A DNA stretch of 64,000 nucleotides from Parvularcula oceani (lineage in GTDB: Bacteria > Pseudomonadota > Alphaproteobacteria > Caulobacterales > Parvularculaceae): NCBI RefSeq assembly GCF_000733125.1, contig NZ_JPHU01000002.1, forward strand, positions 310,001-374,000, in the 5' to 3' direction. The notes beneath the pieces are model-generated. The model was not told where the DNA came from. It was given only the letters and a program-made list of their open reading frames with translations, and did not search any database. Position numbers and translations under genes: made by a program. Within the stretch, counting starts at the first letter, position 1. Every line of letters begins with the position of its first letter. This document shows, in pieces, positions 52,985 to 61,910 of the stretch.

Positions 52985-53602
52985 ATGCTGAACCTCGATG
53001 CCCTGCGCGCGGCGAAGACCCGTGAAGCGCCTTTCACCTATCTCGCGGCGCAGGGCGCGCTCAGCCGCGATGAGGCCGCCGGGGTGCGCGAGGATTTTCC
53101 GGCGATCGACAAGACGGGCTATCTGCCGCTGTCCAGGCTCGAGGCCCGCGGCCGCTTCGCCGAACTGGTGGAGGATCTGCGCTCGGAGGCGCTGGCGGAG
53201 GTCCTGTCGGACAAGCTGCGGCTCGATCTCGTCGGCAAGCCGCGCATGATCACGGTGCGGCGCCTGTCCAAGGCCGGCGACGGGCGCATCCATAACGACT
53301 CCGCCTCCAAGATCTGCACCATGCTCGTCTATCTCAATGACGAATGGGACCCGGCCGAGGGCGGCGCCATCCGCGCCCTGAACGGCCCGGACGACATGGA
53401 CGACTACGCCGAGGAAGTCGCGCCGGTCGCGGGAAACGTCTTCGCCTTCGCGCGGTCCGAGACGAGCTGGCACGGCCACCCGCCCTTCGCGGGCGAGCGC
53501 TACGTGATCCAGACGACCTTCCTGACGAGCGAGGAGGAACTCGACCGCAAGGAGAAGCGCGGCGGCCTCCAGATGCGGCTCAAACGGCTCTTCGAACGGT
53601 AA
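52985..53602 (+). CDS. 2-oxoglutarate/Fe(II)-dependent oxygenase (prolyl-4-hydroxylase-like)
   Basis: 205 residues. Double-stranded beta-helix with iron ligands H103-x-D105 in R-I-H-N-D-S-A-S-K and a distal His in S-W-H-G-H (163 or 165), and R172 (ERYVIQTTF) for 2-oxoglutarate. The central MLVYLNDEW and GGAIRAL segments match P4H-like proteins. Target, protein or small molecule, unknown. Starts at MLNLDALRAAK; the longer frame lies in the divergent gene. Divergent from the transferase pair and convergent with aceA across a strong hairpin. Confidence 0.83.
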   Translation: MLNLDALRAAKTREAPFTYLAAQGALSRDEAAGVREDFPAIDKTGYLPLSRLEARGRFAELVEDLRSEALAEVLSDKLRLDLVGKPRMITVRRLSKAGDGRIHNDSASKICTMLVYLNDEWDPAEGGAIRALNGPDDMDDYAEEVAPVAGNVFAFARSETSWHGHPPFAGERYVIQTTFLTSEEELDRKEKRGGLQMRLKRLFER

Positions 53603-53630
53603 AGAGGCGGGCCCGTAAGGCCCGCCTCTT
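53602..53630. terminator. Bidirectional hairpin between oxygenase and aceA
   Basis: A perfect 12 bp stem (AAGAGGCGGGCC / GGCCCGCCTCTT) with a 5-base loop, starting in the oxygenase stop codon and 25 bp from the aceA stop. No T-run follows on either strand, but its strength and its place between convergent genes suggest a shared terminator. Confidence 0.7.
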
Positions 53631-53654
53631 CCTCTCCGCCCCGCGGCTGACGGA

Positions 53655-55247
53655 TCAGCCGAACTGGTGCATCGTATTGTCTTCGCCGGCCGCCTTCAGC
53701 GCGGCCTCGCCGGCGAAATATTCCTTGTGGTCGTCGCCGATATCCGAGCCGGCCATGTTCTGGTGCTTCACGCAGGCGATGCCCTGCCGGATCTCCTGGC
53801 GCTGCACTTCCTTGACGTAGCCGAGCATCGCTTCTTCGCCGAAATAGCGCTTGGCGAGATTGTCGGTGCTGAGCGCCGCCGTGTGATAGGTCGGCAGGGT
53901 GATCAGGTGGTGGAAGATGCCGGCTCTGGCCGCGCCATCCTTCTGGAAGCTCTCGATGCGCCGGTCGGCTTCTGCGGCCAGCTCCGTCTCGTCATATTCG
54001 ACGCTCATCAGCTGGGCGCGGTCATAGGCCGAGAGGTCGCGGCCTTCCGCCTCCCAGGCATCGAAGACCTGCTGGCGGAAGTTGAGCGTCCAGTTGAAGC
54101 TCGGAGAGTTGTTGTAGACGAGCTTGGCGTTCGGCACCGCCTCGCGGATGCGGTCGACCATGCCCGCGATCTGCTCGACATGCGGCTTCTCCGTCTCGAT
54201 CCAGAGAAGGTCCGCGCCATGCTCCAGGCTGGCGATGCAGTCGAGCACGACCCGGTCTTCGCCTGTGCCCTTTCGGAACTGGAACAGGTTCGAGGGCAGG
54301 CGCTTGGGCCGCATCAGCTTCCCGTCGCGCTTGATCAGGACGTCGTTAGGCCCCGCCTCGTCGATCGTGATCTCTTCGCAGTCGAGGAAGCTGTTGTACT
54401 GATCGCCGAGATCGCCCTCTTCATGGCTGATCGCGATCTGCTTGGTCAGCCCCGCGCCGAGGCTGTCGGTGCGGGTGACGACGATGCCGTCATCGACGCC
54501 GAGCTCCAGGAAGGCGTAGCGGCAGGCGCGGACCTTGGCGAGGAAGTCCTCATGCGGAACCGTGACCTTGCCGTCCTGGTGTCCGCATTGCTTCTCGTCG
54601 GACACCTGGTTTTCGATCTGCAACGCGCAGGCGCCCGCCTCGATCATCTTCTTGGCGAGAAGATAGGTCGCTTCGGCATTGCCGAAGCCCGCATCGATAT
54701 CGGCGATGATCGGCACGACATGAGTCTCATAGCCGTCGATCGCGTCCTGGATCCGCCGCTCGGCCAGCTCGTCGCCCGCCTCGCGCGCCGCGTCGAGATC
54801 GCGGAACATCCCGCCGAGCTCGCGCGCATCGGCCTGTTTGAGGAAGGTGTAGAGCTCCTCGATCAGGGCCGGGACGGCCGTCTTCTCGTGCATGGACTGG
54901 TCGGGCAGGGGGCCGAATTCCGACCGGAGGGCCGCGACCATCCAGCCCGACAGATAGAGATAGCGGCCCTTGGTCGTGCCGAAATGCTTCTTGATCGAGA
55001 TCATCTTCTGCTGGCCGACAAATCCGTGCCAGCAGCCGAGCGACTGCGTGTAGTTCGCCGGGTCGCGGTCATAGGCGTCCATGTCGCGCCGCATGATGCC
55101 CGCGGTGTAGCGCGCGATGTCGAGCCCGGTGCGGAAGCGGTTCTGAAGTCGCATGCGCGCGGCGTTCTCGGCGTCGATGCCGTCCCACTTGCCGTCATGG
55201 GAGGAGATGAGCTGGCGGATTTCGCCGGCGGTGTCGGTATAGGACAT
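53655..55247 (-). CDS. aceA: Isocitrate lyase
   Basis: First enzyme of the glyoxylate shunt, splitting isocitrate to glyoxylate and succinate. 530 residues, the longer Pseudomonas-type form. Active-site loop is K-Q-C221-G-H (canonical K-K-C-G-H with one Lys changed to Gln), with ADIDAGFGNAEATYLL before it and NNSPSFNWTLNF later. Start chosen at MSYTDTAGEI; upstream in-frame sequence is not coding-like. Divergent from the ScfR-type regulator gene, which probably controls it. Confidence 0.95.
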   Translation of the reverse strand: MSYTDTAGEIRQLISSHDGKWDGIDAENAARMRLQNRFRTGLDIARYTAGIMRRDMDAYDRDPANYTQSLGCWHGFVGQQKMISIKKHFGTTKGRYLYLSGWMVAALRSEFGPLPDQSMHEKTAVPALIEELYTFLKQADARELGGMFRDLDAAREAGDELAERRIQDAIDGYETHVVPIIADIDAGFGNAEATYLLAKKMIEAGACALQIENQVSDEKQCGHQDGKVTVPHEDFLAKVRACRYAFLELGVDDGIVVTRTDSLGAGLTKQIAISHEEGDLGDQYNSFLDCEEITIDEAGPNDVLIKRDGKLMRPKRLPSNLFQFRKGTGEDRVVLDCIASLEHGADLLWIETEKPHVEQIAGMVDRIREAVPNAKLVYNNSPSFNWTLNFRQQVFDAWEAEGRDLSAYDRAQLMSVEYDETELAAEADRRIESFQKDGAARAGIFHHLITLPTYHTAALSTDNLAKRYFGEEAMLGYVKEVQRQEIRQGIACVKHQNMAGSDIGDDHKEYFAGEAALKAAGEDNTMHQFG

Positions 55248-55355
55248 GGGTGGCCCCTCAAGCTTGCGCCCGGCGATGGCCGGGCCGTCTGAGGCGAGGG
55301 TGGCACCGCCAAGGCGAGGGCGCTGCGGCCAAAGGGTGCGGCTGTCCGTCTTCAC

Positions 55356-55369
55356 ACATCGCTAGATGT
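55356..55369. promoter_or_regulatory. Candidate operator between aceA and scfR-type gene
   Basis: ACATC-GCTA-GATGT is a 5 bp perfect inverted repeat in the 168 bp divergent spacer, 109 bp before the aceA start and 47 bp before the regulator start. It could bind the regulator. Support is only symmetry and place. Confidence 0.3.
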
Positions 55370-55415
55370 AATGTTGTAAGGATTGTGCAGTCACGGCCCG
55401 AAAGGAGGCGCAGAT

Positions 55416-56804
55416 ATGCAGAAGCGCTCGCAATTCCTCGGCCCCCGCCTGCGCCGGCTGCGGCGGGATCTGGGGCTGACCCAGGCGGCCATGGCCGAGG
55501 ATCTCGGCGTCTCCGCGTCCTATGTCGCCCTGATCGAGCGCAATCAGCGGCCGCTGACGGCGGAGCTCCTCTTGCGCCTTGCCCAGACCTATCAGGTCGA
55601 TCTCGGCGCCTTCGCCGGCGATGGCGGCGCGGGGCAGGCGGCCCGCCTCGAAGAGGTGCTGCGCGATCCGATCTTCTCGGACCTCGACCTGCAACCGGGC
55701 GAGCCCGCCGACGTGGCTGGCAATTCCCCGGCCGTGACCGAGGCGGTGCTGCGCCTCTACACCGCCTATCGGGAGAGCCAGCTCGCCCTCGCCGACCGGC
55801 AGGAGGCGGGCAGCGAGAGCGATCCGCTCGAAGCCCTGCGCGCCTTTCTCGGCGCGCGGCACAACCATTTCCCCGTCCTCGACGAACAGGCCGAGAAACT
55901 GGCGGCGCGGGTCGAGGCGGCAGGCGGCTTCGCAGCCTATCTCAAGGACAGGCATGGCCTCGCCCTCAGGCGCATGCCGCCCGATGTGATGAACGGTGCT
56001 GTCCGGCGCTATGACCTGCACCGCCGGGCGCTCCTCCTCGACGACACGCTGGACGGGGCGGGCCGATCCTTCCAGATCGCGCTGCAACTCGCCTATCTCG
56101 AATTGGGCGACGCCCTGGGCGCCGCCGTGGCCGAAGGCCGCTTCGAGGGCGAGCAGGCGCAGAGGCTCGCGCGGCGCGCGGTCGCGAATTACGCGGCAGG
56201 CGCGATCCTCCTGCCCTATGGCGCCTTCCATTCGGAGGCCGAAGCGCGCGGCTATGACGTGGAAGCGCTGGGGCGGCGCTTCGGCACCAGCTTCGAGCAG
56301 ACCGCGCATCGCCTGACGACGCTGCAAAAGCCCGGACGGGCGGGCGTGCCCTTCTTCTTCATCCGCGTGGACCGGGCGGGCAATGTCTCCAAGCGCCTCG
56401 ATGGCGGCGCCTTCCCCTTTGCGCGGCATGGGGGGTCCTGTCCGCTCTGGTCGCTCCACCATGTCTTCGAGCGTCCCCGCGAGGTGGTGACCGAGACGGT
56501 GGAGCTGCCGACCGGCGAACGGTTCTTCTCCGTCGCCCGGACGGTCACCGCCGGGGGCGGCGCGCATGGCGCGCAGCGCGTGGTCCGTGCCGTGGCGCTC
56601 GGATGCGAGGCGGAGCATGCCCATCGCCTGATCTATGCGAAGGGTCAGCGGATCGAGGAGGGCCCCGCCACGCCCATCGGCGTCGCCTGCCGCCTCTGCC
56701 ACAGGACGAACTGCCTCGCCCGGGCGGAGCCGCCGCTCGGCCGCGCCCTGATCGCGGACGATTACCGCCGCATGGCCGCGCCCTTCGGCTTCGCCGACGG
56801 CTGA
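55416..56804 (+). CDS. ScfR/RamB-type short-chain fatty-acid transcription regulator
   Basis: 462 residues. N-terminal XRE helix-turn-helix (LGPRLRRLRRDLGLTQAAMAEDLGVSASYVALIERNQRPLT region, 8-50), central ImmA/IrrE-like domain (about 150-280), and C-terminal DUF2083 with PFFFIRVDRAGNVSKRL and a cysteine cluster C-R-L-C-H-R-T-N-C. This family controls acetate and glyoxylate genes in actinobacteria and proteobacteria. Position divergent from aceA supports that job. Start has AAAGGAGG 7 bp upstream; a GTG/ATG 33 bp earlier is unlikely. Confidence 0.9.
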   Translation: MQKRSQFLGPRLRRLRRDLGLTQAAMAEDLGVSASYVALIERNQRPLTAELLLRLAQTYQVDLGAFAGDGGAGQAARLEEVLRDPIFSDLDLQPGEPADVAGNSPAVTEAVLRLYTAYRESQLALADRQEAGSESDPLEALRAFLGARHNHFPVLDEQAEKLAARVEAAGGFAAYLKDRHGLALRRMPPDVMNGAVRRYDLHRRALLLDDTLDGAGRSFQIALQLAYLELGDALGAAVAEGRFEGEQAQRLARRAVANYAAGAILLPYGAFHSEAEARGYDVEALGRRFGTSFEQTAHRLTTLQKPGRAGVPFFFIRVDRAGNVSKRLDGGAFPFARHGGSCPLWSLHHVFERPREVVTETVELPTGERFFSVARTVTAGGGAHGAQRVVRAVALGCEAEHAHRLIYAKGQRIEEGPATPIGVACRLCHRTNCLARAEPPLGRALIADDYRRMAAPFGFADG

Positions 56805-56852
56805 CGGCAAGGACCGCTTTTGCGGACCCCGCGCTTGGGCTAGGCCTTCGCC

Positions 56853-59054
56853 ATGATCTTCTTCGCCGCGCCGCTCGCCCTGCTCATCGCCGCCAGCGCG
56901 GCCGATCCGTCAGGAGCCTCGATGACACAGACCCCGCCCGCCGCCGCGCAGGACACGCCGACGCCGCCGACCGCCAAGAAGGATCCTGTCACCTATACCC
57001 AGCACGACAGGACGCGGACCGACGAATATGCCTGGATGCGGGACGAGAACTGGCAGGACGTGCTGCGCGATCCTTCGGTGCTGCGGTCGGATATCCGCGA
57101 GCATCTGGAGGCGGAAGTCGCCTATTACGAGGCGATGACGAATGGGCTCGAGCCGCTGCGCAAGACGCTGTTCGAGGAGATGCGCGGGCGCATCAAGGAA
57201 GACGAGAGCTCCGTTCCCATGCCGGACGGCCCCTATGCCTATTATGTCCGCTACCGCGAAGGCGGCCAGTACCCGGTCTTCGCGCGCGAGCCCGTGGGCG
57301 GCGGCGACGAGCAGATGCTCTTCGATGGCGACAAGGAGGCCGAAGGCCATGACTTCTTCGATATCGGCGGGGTCGACGCCTCGAACGATTCCCGGCTGAT
57401 CGCCTATTCGACAGATACGGTCGGCTCCGAATATTACGACATCCGCATCCGCAATATCGAGACGGGCGAAGAATACGCCGAGACCATTCCCTCGACCGAT
57501 GGCGAGGTCGTCTGGGCCGCGGACTCCGGCTCCTTCTTCTATGTCGAGCGGGACGACAATCAGCGGCCCAAGCGCGTCAAGCATCACGTGCTCGGCACCG
57601 ACCCGTCCGAGGACCGGCTGGTCTATGAGGAGCAGGACAATGCCATGTTCCTCGGCATAGACGAGACGACGTCGCGCGAGTTCATGGTGATCGGCATCGG
57701 AAACGGCGTGACCTCGGAGGCGCATGTCGTGCCTCTGGACGCGCCCGAGACCGAGCCGCGCCTGATCGCGGAACGCATCCATGACCAGCTCTACGACGTC
57801 GATCACCGCGAGGGCGTCTTCTACATCCATACGAATGCGGACGGCGCGACCGACTTCAAGATCGTCACCGCGCCGGAGGATGCGCCGGGGCGGGAGAACT
57901 GGACCGACTGGCTGGCCCACGAGACCGGGACCTATGTGACGGGCATCGAGACCTACAAGGACTGGCTCGTCAGGACCGAACGCAAGGACGGCCGTCCGCG
58001 CATCGTCATTTCCGATTACGACAAGGCCGAGCACGAGGTCGGCTTCGACCAGGACGCCTATGCCCTCTCGCTGCATGGCTGGGGCGAATACGACACCGAT
58101 ACGATCCGCTTCGGCTATGAGAGCCCGAGCCAGCCCGGACAGGTCTTCGACTACGATATCCGGTCTCGCGAGCGGACGCTGCGCAAGACGCAGGACGTGC
58201 CCTCGGGGCACGACCCGGACCTCTATGCGGTGGACGCGCTGACGGCGACGGCGGAGGACGGCTCGGAGATCCCGGTCACCGTCCTGCGCCTGAAGGACAC
58301 GCCGCTCGACGGCAGCGCGCCGATCATGCTCTACGGCTACGGCTCCTACGGCGCCTATATCCCGGACGATTTCTCGACCTCGATCCTCAGCCTCGTCGAC
58401 CGGGGCATGCCCTTCGCCCTCGCCCATATCCGCGGCGGCTCGGCCAAGGGGCGGCAATGGTATCTCGACGGGAAGCTGTCGAAGAAGGCGAACACCTTCA
58501 CCGACTTCAATGCCGCCGCGCATATGCTGATCGAGAAAGGGTATACGGGTAAAGGCCGCATCGCCGCCTATGGCGGCTCGGCGGGCGGCCTTCTCGTCGG
58601 CGCGGCCGTGAACCTGGAGCCCGACCTCTACGGAGCGATCCTGGGCGCGGTGCCCTTCGTCGATGTCGTCACGACGATCTCGGACGACACCCTGCCGCTG
58701 ACGCCGCCCGAATGGGACGAATGGGGCAATCCCATCACGGACGAGGCGGCCTATGAGACGATCGCGGCCTACAGCCCCTATGACAATATCCGCGAGGGCG
58801 AGAGCTATCCGCCGATCCTCGCGACCGGGGGCCTCGCCGATTACCGCGTCACCTATTGGGAACCGGCGAAGTGGATCGCGCGCCTGCGCGACCGGGCCGA
58901 GGGCGGACCCTTCCTCCTGCGGATGAATATGAGCGCCGGGCATGGCGGGTCCGCCGCCCGTTTCGAGCGGCTCGAAGAGCGGGCGCATCTTTACGCCTTC
59001 GCGCTCGACCGGCTGGGTCTTGGGGATTCGGAGCCGGTCGAACACGTCCGGTGA
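56853..59054 (+). CDS. Exported S9 family peptidase (oligopeptidase B-like)
   Basis: 733 residues. A short signal peptide (MIFFAAPLALLIAASA) precedes the propeller domain (about 45-470, beginning RTRTDEYAWMRDENWQDVL) and the hydrolase domain with G-G-S576-A-G-G, D663 in GLADYRVTYWEP and H697 in SAGHGG. The WMRDENW and YYVRYREGGQYPVF segments match oligopeptidase B, which cuts after basic residues. Distinct in sequence from the prolyl oligopeptidase at 5.8-7.9 kb. Probably periplasmic. Confidence 0.92.
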   Translation: MIFFAAPLALLIAASAADPSGASMTQTPPAAAQDTPTPPTAKKDPVTYTQHDRTRTDEYAWMRDENWQDVLRDPSVLRSDIREHLEAEVAYYEAMTNGLEPLRKTLFEEMRGRIKEDESSVPMPDGPYAYYVRYREGGQYPVFAREPVGGGDEQMLFDGDKEAEGHDFFDIGGVDASNDSRLIAYSTDTVGSEYYDIRIRNIETGEEYAETIPSTDGEVVWAADSGSFFYVERDDNQRPKRVKHHVLGTDPSEDRLVYEEQDNAMFLGIDETTSREFMVIGIGNGVTSEAHVVPLDAPETEPRLIAERIHDQLYDVDHREGVFYIHTNADGATDFKIVTAPEDAPGRENWTDWLAHETGTYVTGIETYKDWLVRTERKDGRPRIVISDYDKAEHEVGFDQDAYALSLHGWGEYDTDTIRFGYESPSQPGQVFDYDIRSRERTLRKTQDVPSGHDPDLYAVDALTATAEDGSEIPVTVLRLKDTPLDGSAPIMLYGYGSYGAYIPDDFSTSILSLVDRGMPFALAHIRGGSAKGRQWYLDGKLSKKANTFTDFNAAAHMLIEKGYTGKGRIAAYGGSAGGLLVGAAVNLEPDLYGAILGAVPFVDVVTTISDDTLPLTPPEWDEWGNPITDEAAYETIAAYSPYDNIREGESYPPILATGGLADYRVTYWEPAKWIARLRDRAEGGPFLLRMNMSAGHGGSAARFERLEERAHLYAFALDRLGLGDSEPVEHVR

Positions 59055-59064
59055 GACGAGGCGC

Positions 59065-59086
59065 GGTCCCGCCGATCGGCGGGACC
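59065..59086. terminator. Hairpin between S9 peptidase and hsp20 genes
   Basis: Perfect 9 bp stem (GGTCCCGCC / GGCGGGACC) with a GATC loop, located between the convergent stops at 59054 and 59090. No T-run on either side. Confidence 0.55.
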
Positions 59087-59089
59087 GGG

Positions 59090-59635
59090 TCAGCTGTCCT
59101 GCGTCTCGTCCCCGGCTTCGGCGCTGCGGTCGCCATCCGCGGCGGAGCGGATCTCGATCCGCTTGCGTTCAGCCTCGGGCAGCGTGCGTTGCGGCAGGCT
59201 GATCGTCAGGACGCCATGCTCGTGATGCGCCTCGATCCGGTCGGCGTCGATATCCTCGGCGAGGCGGATCGAACGGCTGAACCGGCCATAACGGCGCTCG
59301 CGGCGGCTTCCGTCCTCGGCCTGCCGCTCCTCCTTCTTCTCGCCCGAGATCGTCAGGACCCCGTTCTCGACATCGACGGTCAGCTCCTCGGGGCGCACGC
59401 CCGGCGCCTCGACCGAGATGAGATAGCGGTCGCCGTCGCGGTCGATGTCGATCTCGGGAACGAAGGCGGCCCCATGGCCCCGACCACCGTCGCGGGGCGC
59501 GAAATCCGCCATGTAGCTGCCGAAGACGTCGTCCATCTCCCGCCGCAGATCGTCCATCATCCGGAAGGGCGACAGGCCGTAACCGAAGGATTGGGCGCCG
59601 GTGCGGGCAGGGGTGCTTCTTCCATAGCGAGCCAT
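59090..59635 (-). CDS. Small heat-shock protein Hsp20
   Basis: 181-residue chaperone of the alpha-crystallin family, which holds unfolding proteins. The crystallin domain (about 58-155) has PEIDIDRDGDRYLISVEAPG, VENGVLTISGEKKEE and the closing HGVLTISLPQ. N-terminus MARYGRSTP with SPFRMMDDLRREMDDVF; acidic tail. Start chosen because GGAGG precedes it by 6 bp; a further ATG four codons upstream contains that ribosome site. Confidence 0.94.
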   Translation of the reverse strand: MARYGRSTPARTGAQSFGYGLSPFRMMDDLRREMDDVFGSYMADFAPRDGGRGHGAAFVPEIDIDRDGDRYLISVEAPGVRPEELTVDVENGVLTISGEKKEERQAEDGSRRERRYGRFSRSIRLAEDIDADRIEAHHEHGVLTISLPQRTLPEAERKRIEIRSAADGDRSAEAGDETQDS

Positions 59636-59774
59636 GATTTCCTCCATTCGTGACTCTGCACGAAAGGAACGAAAGACCCGCAGGCTCTGTTCCGCGATGC
59701 GCCGCAGGTGAACGGCTTTTCAGACAGCGCGTTCGCCCTAACTTCCCCTTCGACGCAACAAGGACATCCGGCCC

Positions 59775-60908
59775 GTGAACAGATCGACGCTCCTCGCCGC
59801 CACTGCCCTTCTTCTCGCCCCCGCCGCTGCCATGGCGCAGGAGACGGCCCAGACCTATCCCTTCGCAATCGAGGTGAAAGGCCAGCTCGACGAGCCGTGG
59901 GCGATGACCTTCCTGCCCGATGGCCGGATGCTGGTGACCGAAAAGCCCGGACAGCTTCACATCGTCACGCAGGACGGAGAGGCCTCCGAACCGGTCGAGG
60001 GCGTGCCCGAAGTCGCCTATTGCGGCCAGGGCGGCCTCGGCGACGTCGCGCTGCACCCCGATTATGCCGAGAACGATCTCGTCTATCTGACCTTTGCCGA
60101 GGCGGGAGAGAACGACACGCGCGGCGCGGCCATGGGACGGGGCACCCTCAATCTCGATGCGATGCGGATTGATGATTTCGAGGTCCTCTGGCGGCAGGAT
60201 CCGAAAGTGACGGGCTGCGGCCATTACAGCCACAAGATCGCGTTCAGCCCCGACGGGCAGTACCTGTTCCTGTCCTCGGGCGAGCGGCAGAAGAAGGACC
60301 CCGCTCAGGACCGCTCCTCCAATCTCGGCGCGGTGCTGCGGCTGACCCTCGAGGGCGAAGCGGCCGAGGGCAATCCCTTCTACGATGAGGGCGGCGTGAC
60401 GGCGCAGATCTGGTCCTATGGCCACCGCAACACGCTCGGCCTCGCCTTCGACGAGGAAGGGACGCTGTGGCAGCACGAGATGGGGCCCAAGGGCGGCGAT
60501 GAGTTCCAGAAGATCGAGGAGGGCGAGAATTACGGCTGGCCCGTCGTCTCCAATGGCGACAATTACGACGGCTCGGACATCCCCGAGCACGATACGCGGC
60601 CGGAATTCCGCCAGCCCGACGAGTTCTGGAACCCGGTGATCTCGCCCTCCTCGATGATCATCTATGACGGCGCCATGTTCAACGCATGGCAGGGCTCGCC
60701 GCTGATCACCGGCCTCAACAGCCGGGCGCTGGTCCAGGTCTCCCTGAACTGCGAATGGGACAATCGCGAGATCTGCGAGGCGGAACGCTACGGCTTCGAG
60801 AACCGCCTGCGCGAGATCGAGCAGGGGCCCGACGGCGCGGTCTGGCTGCTCGAGGACGAGCGCGACGGCGAGGGCGGACGCCTCCTCAAGCTGACGCCGG
60901 CGGAGTGA
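59775..60908 (+). CDS. PQQ-dependent aldose-sugar dehydrogenase (soluble glucose dehydrogenase family)
   Basis: 377 residues. Signal peptide MNRSTLLAATALLLAPAAAMA. Six-bladed propeller with GQLDEPWAMTFLPDGRMLVTE, the catalytic His region GCGHYSHKIAFSPDG, WSYGHRNTLGLAFDE and GENYGWPVVS, as in YliI/Asd and other PQQ sugar dehydrogenases. Oxidises aldoses in the periplasm if PQQ is available; no PQQ genes here. GTG start. Its 3' end overlaps the LysR gene by 23 bp, tail to tail. Confidence 0.9.
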   Translation: MNRSTLLAATALLLAPAAAMAQETAQTYPFAIEVKGQLDEPWAMTFLPDGRMLVTEKPGQLHIVTQDGEASEPVEGVPEVAYCGQGGLGDVALHPDYAENDLVYLTFAEAGENDTRGAAMGRGTLNLDAMRIDDFEVLWRQDPKVTGCGHYSHKIAFSPDGQYLFLSSGERQKKDPAQDRSSNLGAVLRLTLEGEAAEGNPFYDEGGVTAQIWSYGHRNTLGLAFDEEGTLWQHEMGPKGGDEFQKIEEGENYGWPVVSNGDNYDGSDIPEHDTRPEFRQPDEFWNPVISPSSMIIYDGAMFNAWQGSPLITGLNSRALVQVSLNCEWDNREICEAERYGFENRLREIEQGPDGAVWLLEDERDGEGGRLLKLTPAE

Positions 60909-61788
60909 CCTGTTCGAGAAGCCAGGACTTGAAGGCCGCGACCTCCGGCAGGGCGGCCTTGGCGGAAGGGTGCACGACCCAATAGGAGAAATCCGTAGGC
61001 GTCGTGAAATCGAAGGGAATGACGAGGCGGGCCGCCACGAGGTCCGCCTCGGCCAGCGCGTATTTCGCCAGCGCGACGCCCTTGCCCGCCACCGCCGCCT
61101 CGATCGCGAGGGAGGACTGGTTGAAGCGGGGGCCGCGCGCACCGTCGATATCGGTGCCCGCCGCCTTCAGCCACATCGCCCAGGAGGGACCGTCCTCGGT
61201 CCGGCTGTCATCGTGCAGCAGGGTATGACGCGCGAGGTCGGAGGGCGTCTTCAGGGGCGGGTCCCCCCGCAGGAGGGCGGGGGCGCAGACCGGCACGATC
61301 CGCTCGGCCATGAGCAGGGTCGCGTCGAGGTTCTCGTATTCGCCGCGTCCGAAGCGGATCGCGATATCCGCCTCGCCGGAGGAGAAATCGACGAGTTGCA
61401 TGTCCGCATGGACATAGACATCGATATCCGGGTGCGAGCTCTGAAAGCCGTCAAGGCGCGGCACCAGCCACTTCGAGGCGAAGGACGGCGCGGCCGAGAC
61501 GGTGACGCGCCGAGGGCCGCCCCGCTCGGTCATCAATCGCGCGCCCGCCGCCAACCTGTCGAAGCCGTCGCGCAAGGACGGGAAGGCCGCGGAACCGGCC
61601 TCCGTCAGCTCCAGCCCGCGCGGGTCGCGGCGGAACAGCGCGACGCCCACGGTCTCTTCGAGGGCCTTGATCTGCTGGCTCACAGCGCCTGGCGTCACGG
61701 CGAGTTCGTCGGCCGCGCGGGCGAAGGAGAGATGGCGGGCCGCGGCTTCGAAGGCGCGGAGGGCATTGAGGGGAGGAAGTCGGCGCAT
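60886..61788 (-). CDS. LysR-family regulator (GcvA-like)
   Basis: 300 residues. N-terminal winged helix MRRLPPLNALRAFEAAARHLSFARAADEL with AVTPGAVSQQIKALEE, and a C-terminal substrate-binding domain with GRGEYENLDATLLM, typical of the GcvA group. Effector and target not known. Start at MRRLPPLN. It is divergent from cysG; a 17 bp palindrome (61812-61828) between them looks like its operator. Confidence 0.9.
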   Translation of the reverse strand: MRRLPPLNALRAFEAAARHLSFARAADELAVTPGAVSQQIKALEETVGVALFRRDPRGLELTEAGSAAFPSLRDGFDRLAAGARLMTERGGPRRVTVSAAPSFASKWLVPRLDGFQSSHPDIDVYVHADMQLVDFSSGEADIAIRFGRGEYENLDATLLMAERIVPVCAPALLRGDPPLKTPSDLARHTLLHDDSRTEDGPSWAMWLKAAGTDIDGARGPRFNQSSLAIEAAVAGKGVALAKYALAEADLVAARLVIPFDFTTPTDFSYWVVHPSAKAALPEVAAFKSWLLEQVTPPASA

Positions 61789-61811
61789 GGATCGGGCTTC
61801 GTCGCGAGGGG

Positions 61812-61828
61812 GATTAGTATCTCTAATC
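61812..61828. promoter_or_regulatory. LysR-type operator candidate
   Basis: GATTAG-TATCT-CTAATC is a perfect 6 bp inverted repeat with a T-N11-A core (ATTAG...CTAAT), the classic LysR binding form. It starts 24 bp upstream of the LysR ATG and ends 83 bp before cysG. Confidence 0.6.
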
Positions 61829-61910
61829 GTCCCTGCTAGGAAGCCTCGTTTGCAAGATCGCCGCCTGCGCCCCAATTCCTTCTCCCAGGATCTTCGGTTT
61901 AGGTTTTCTG

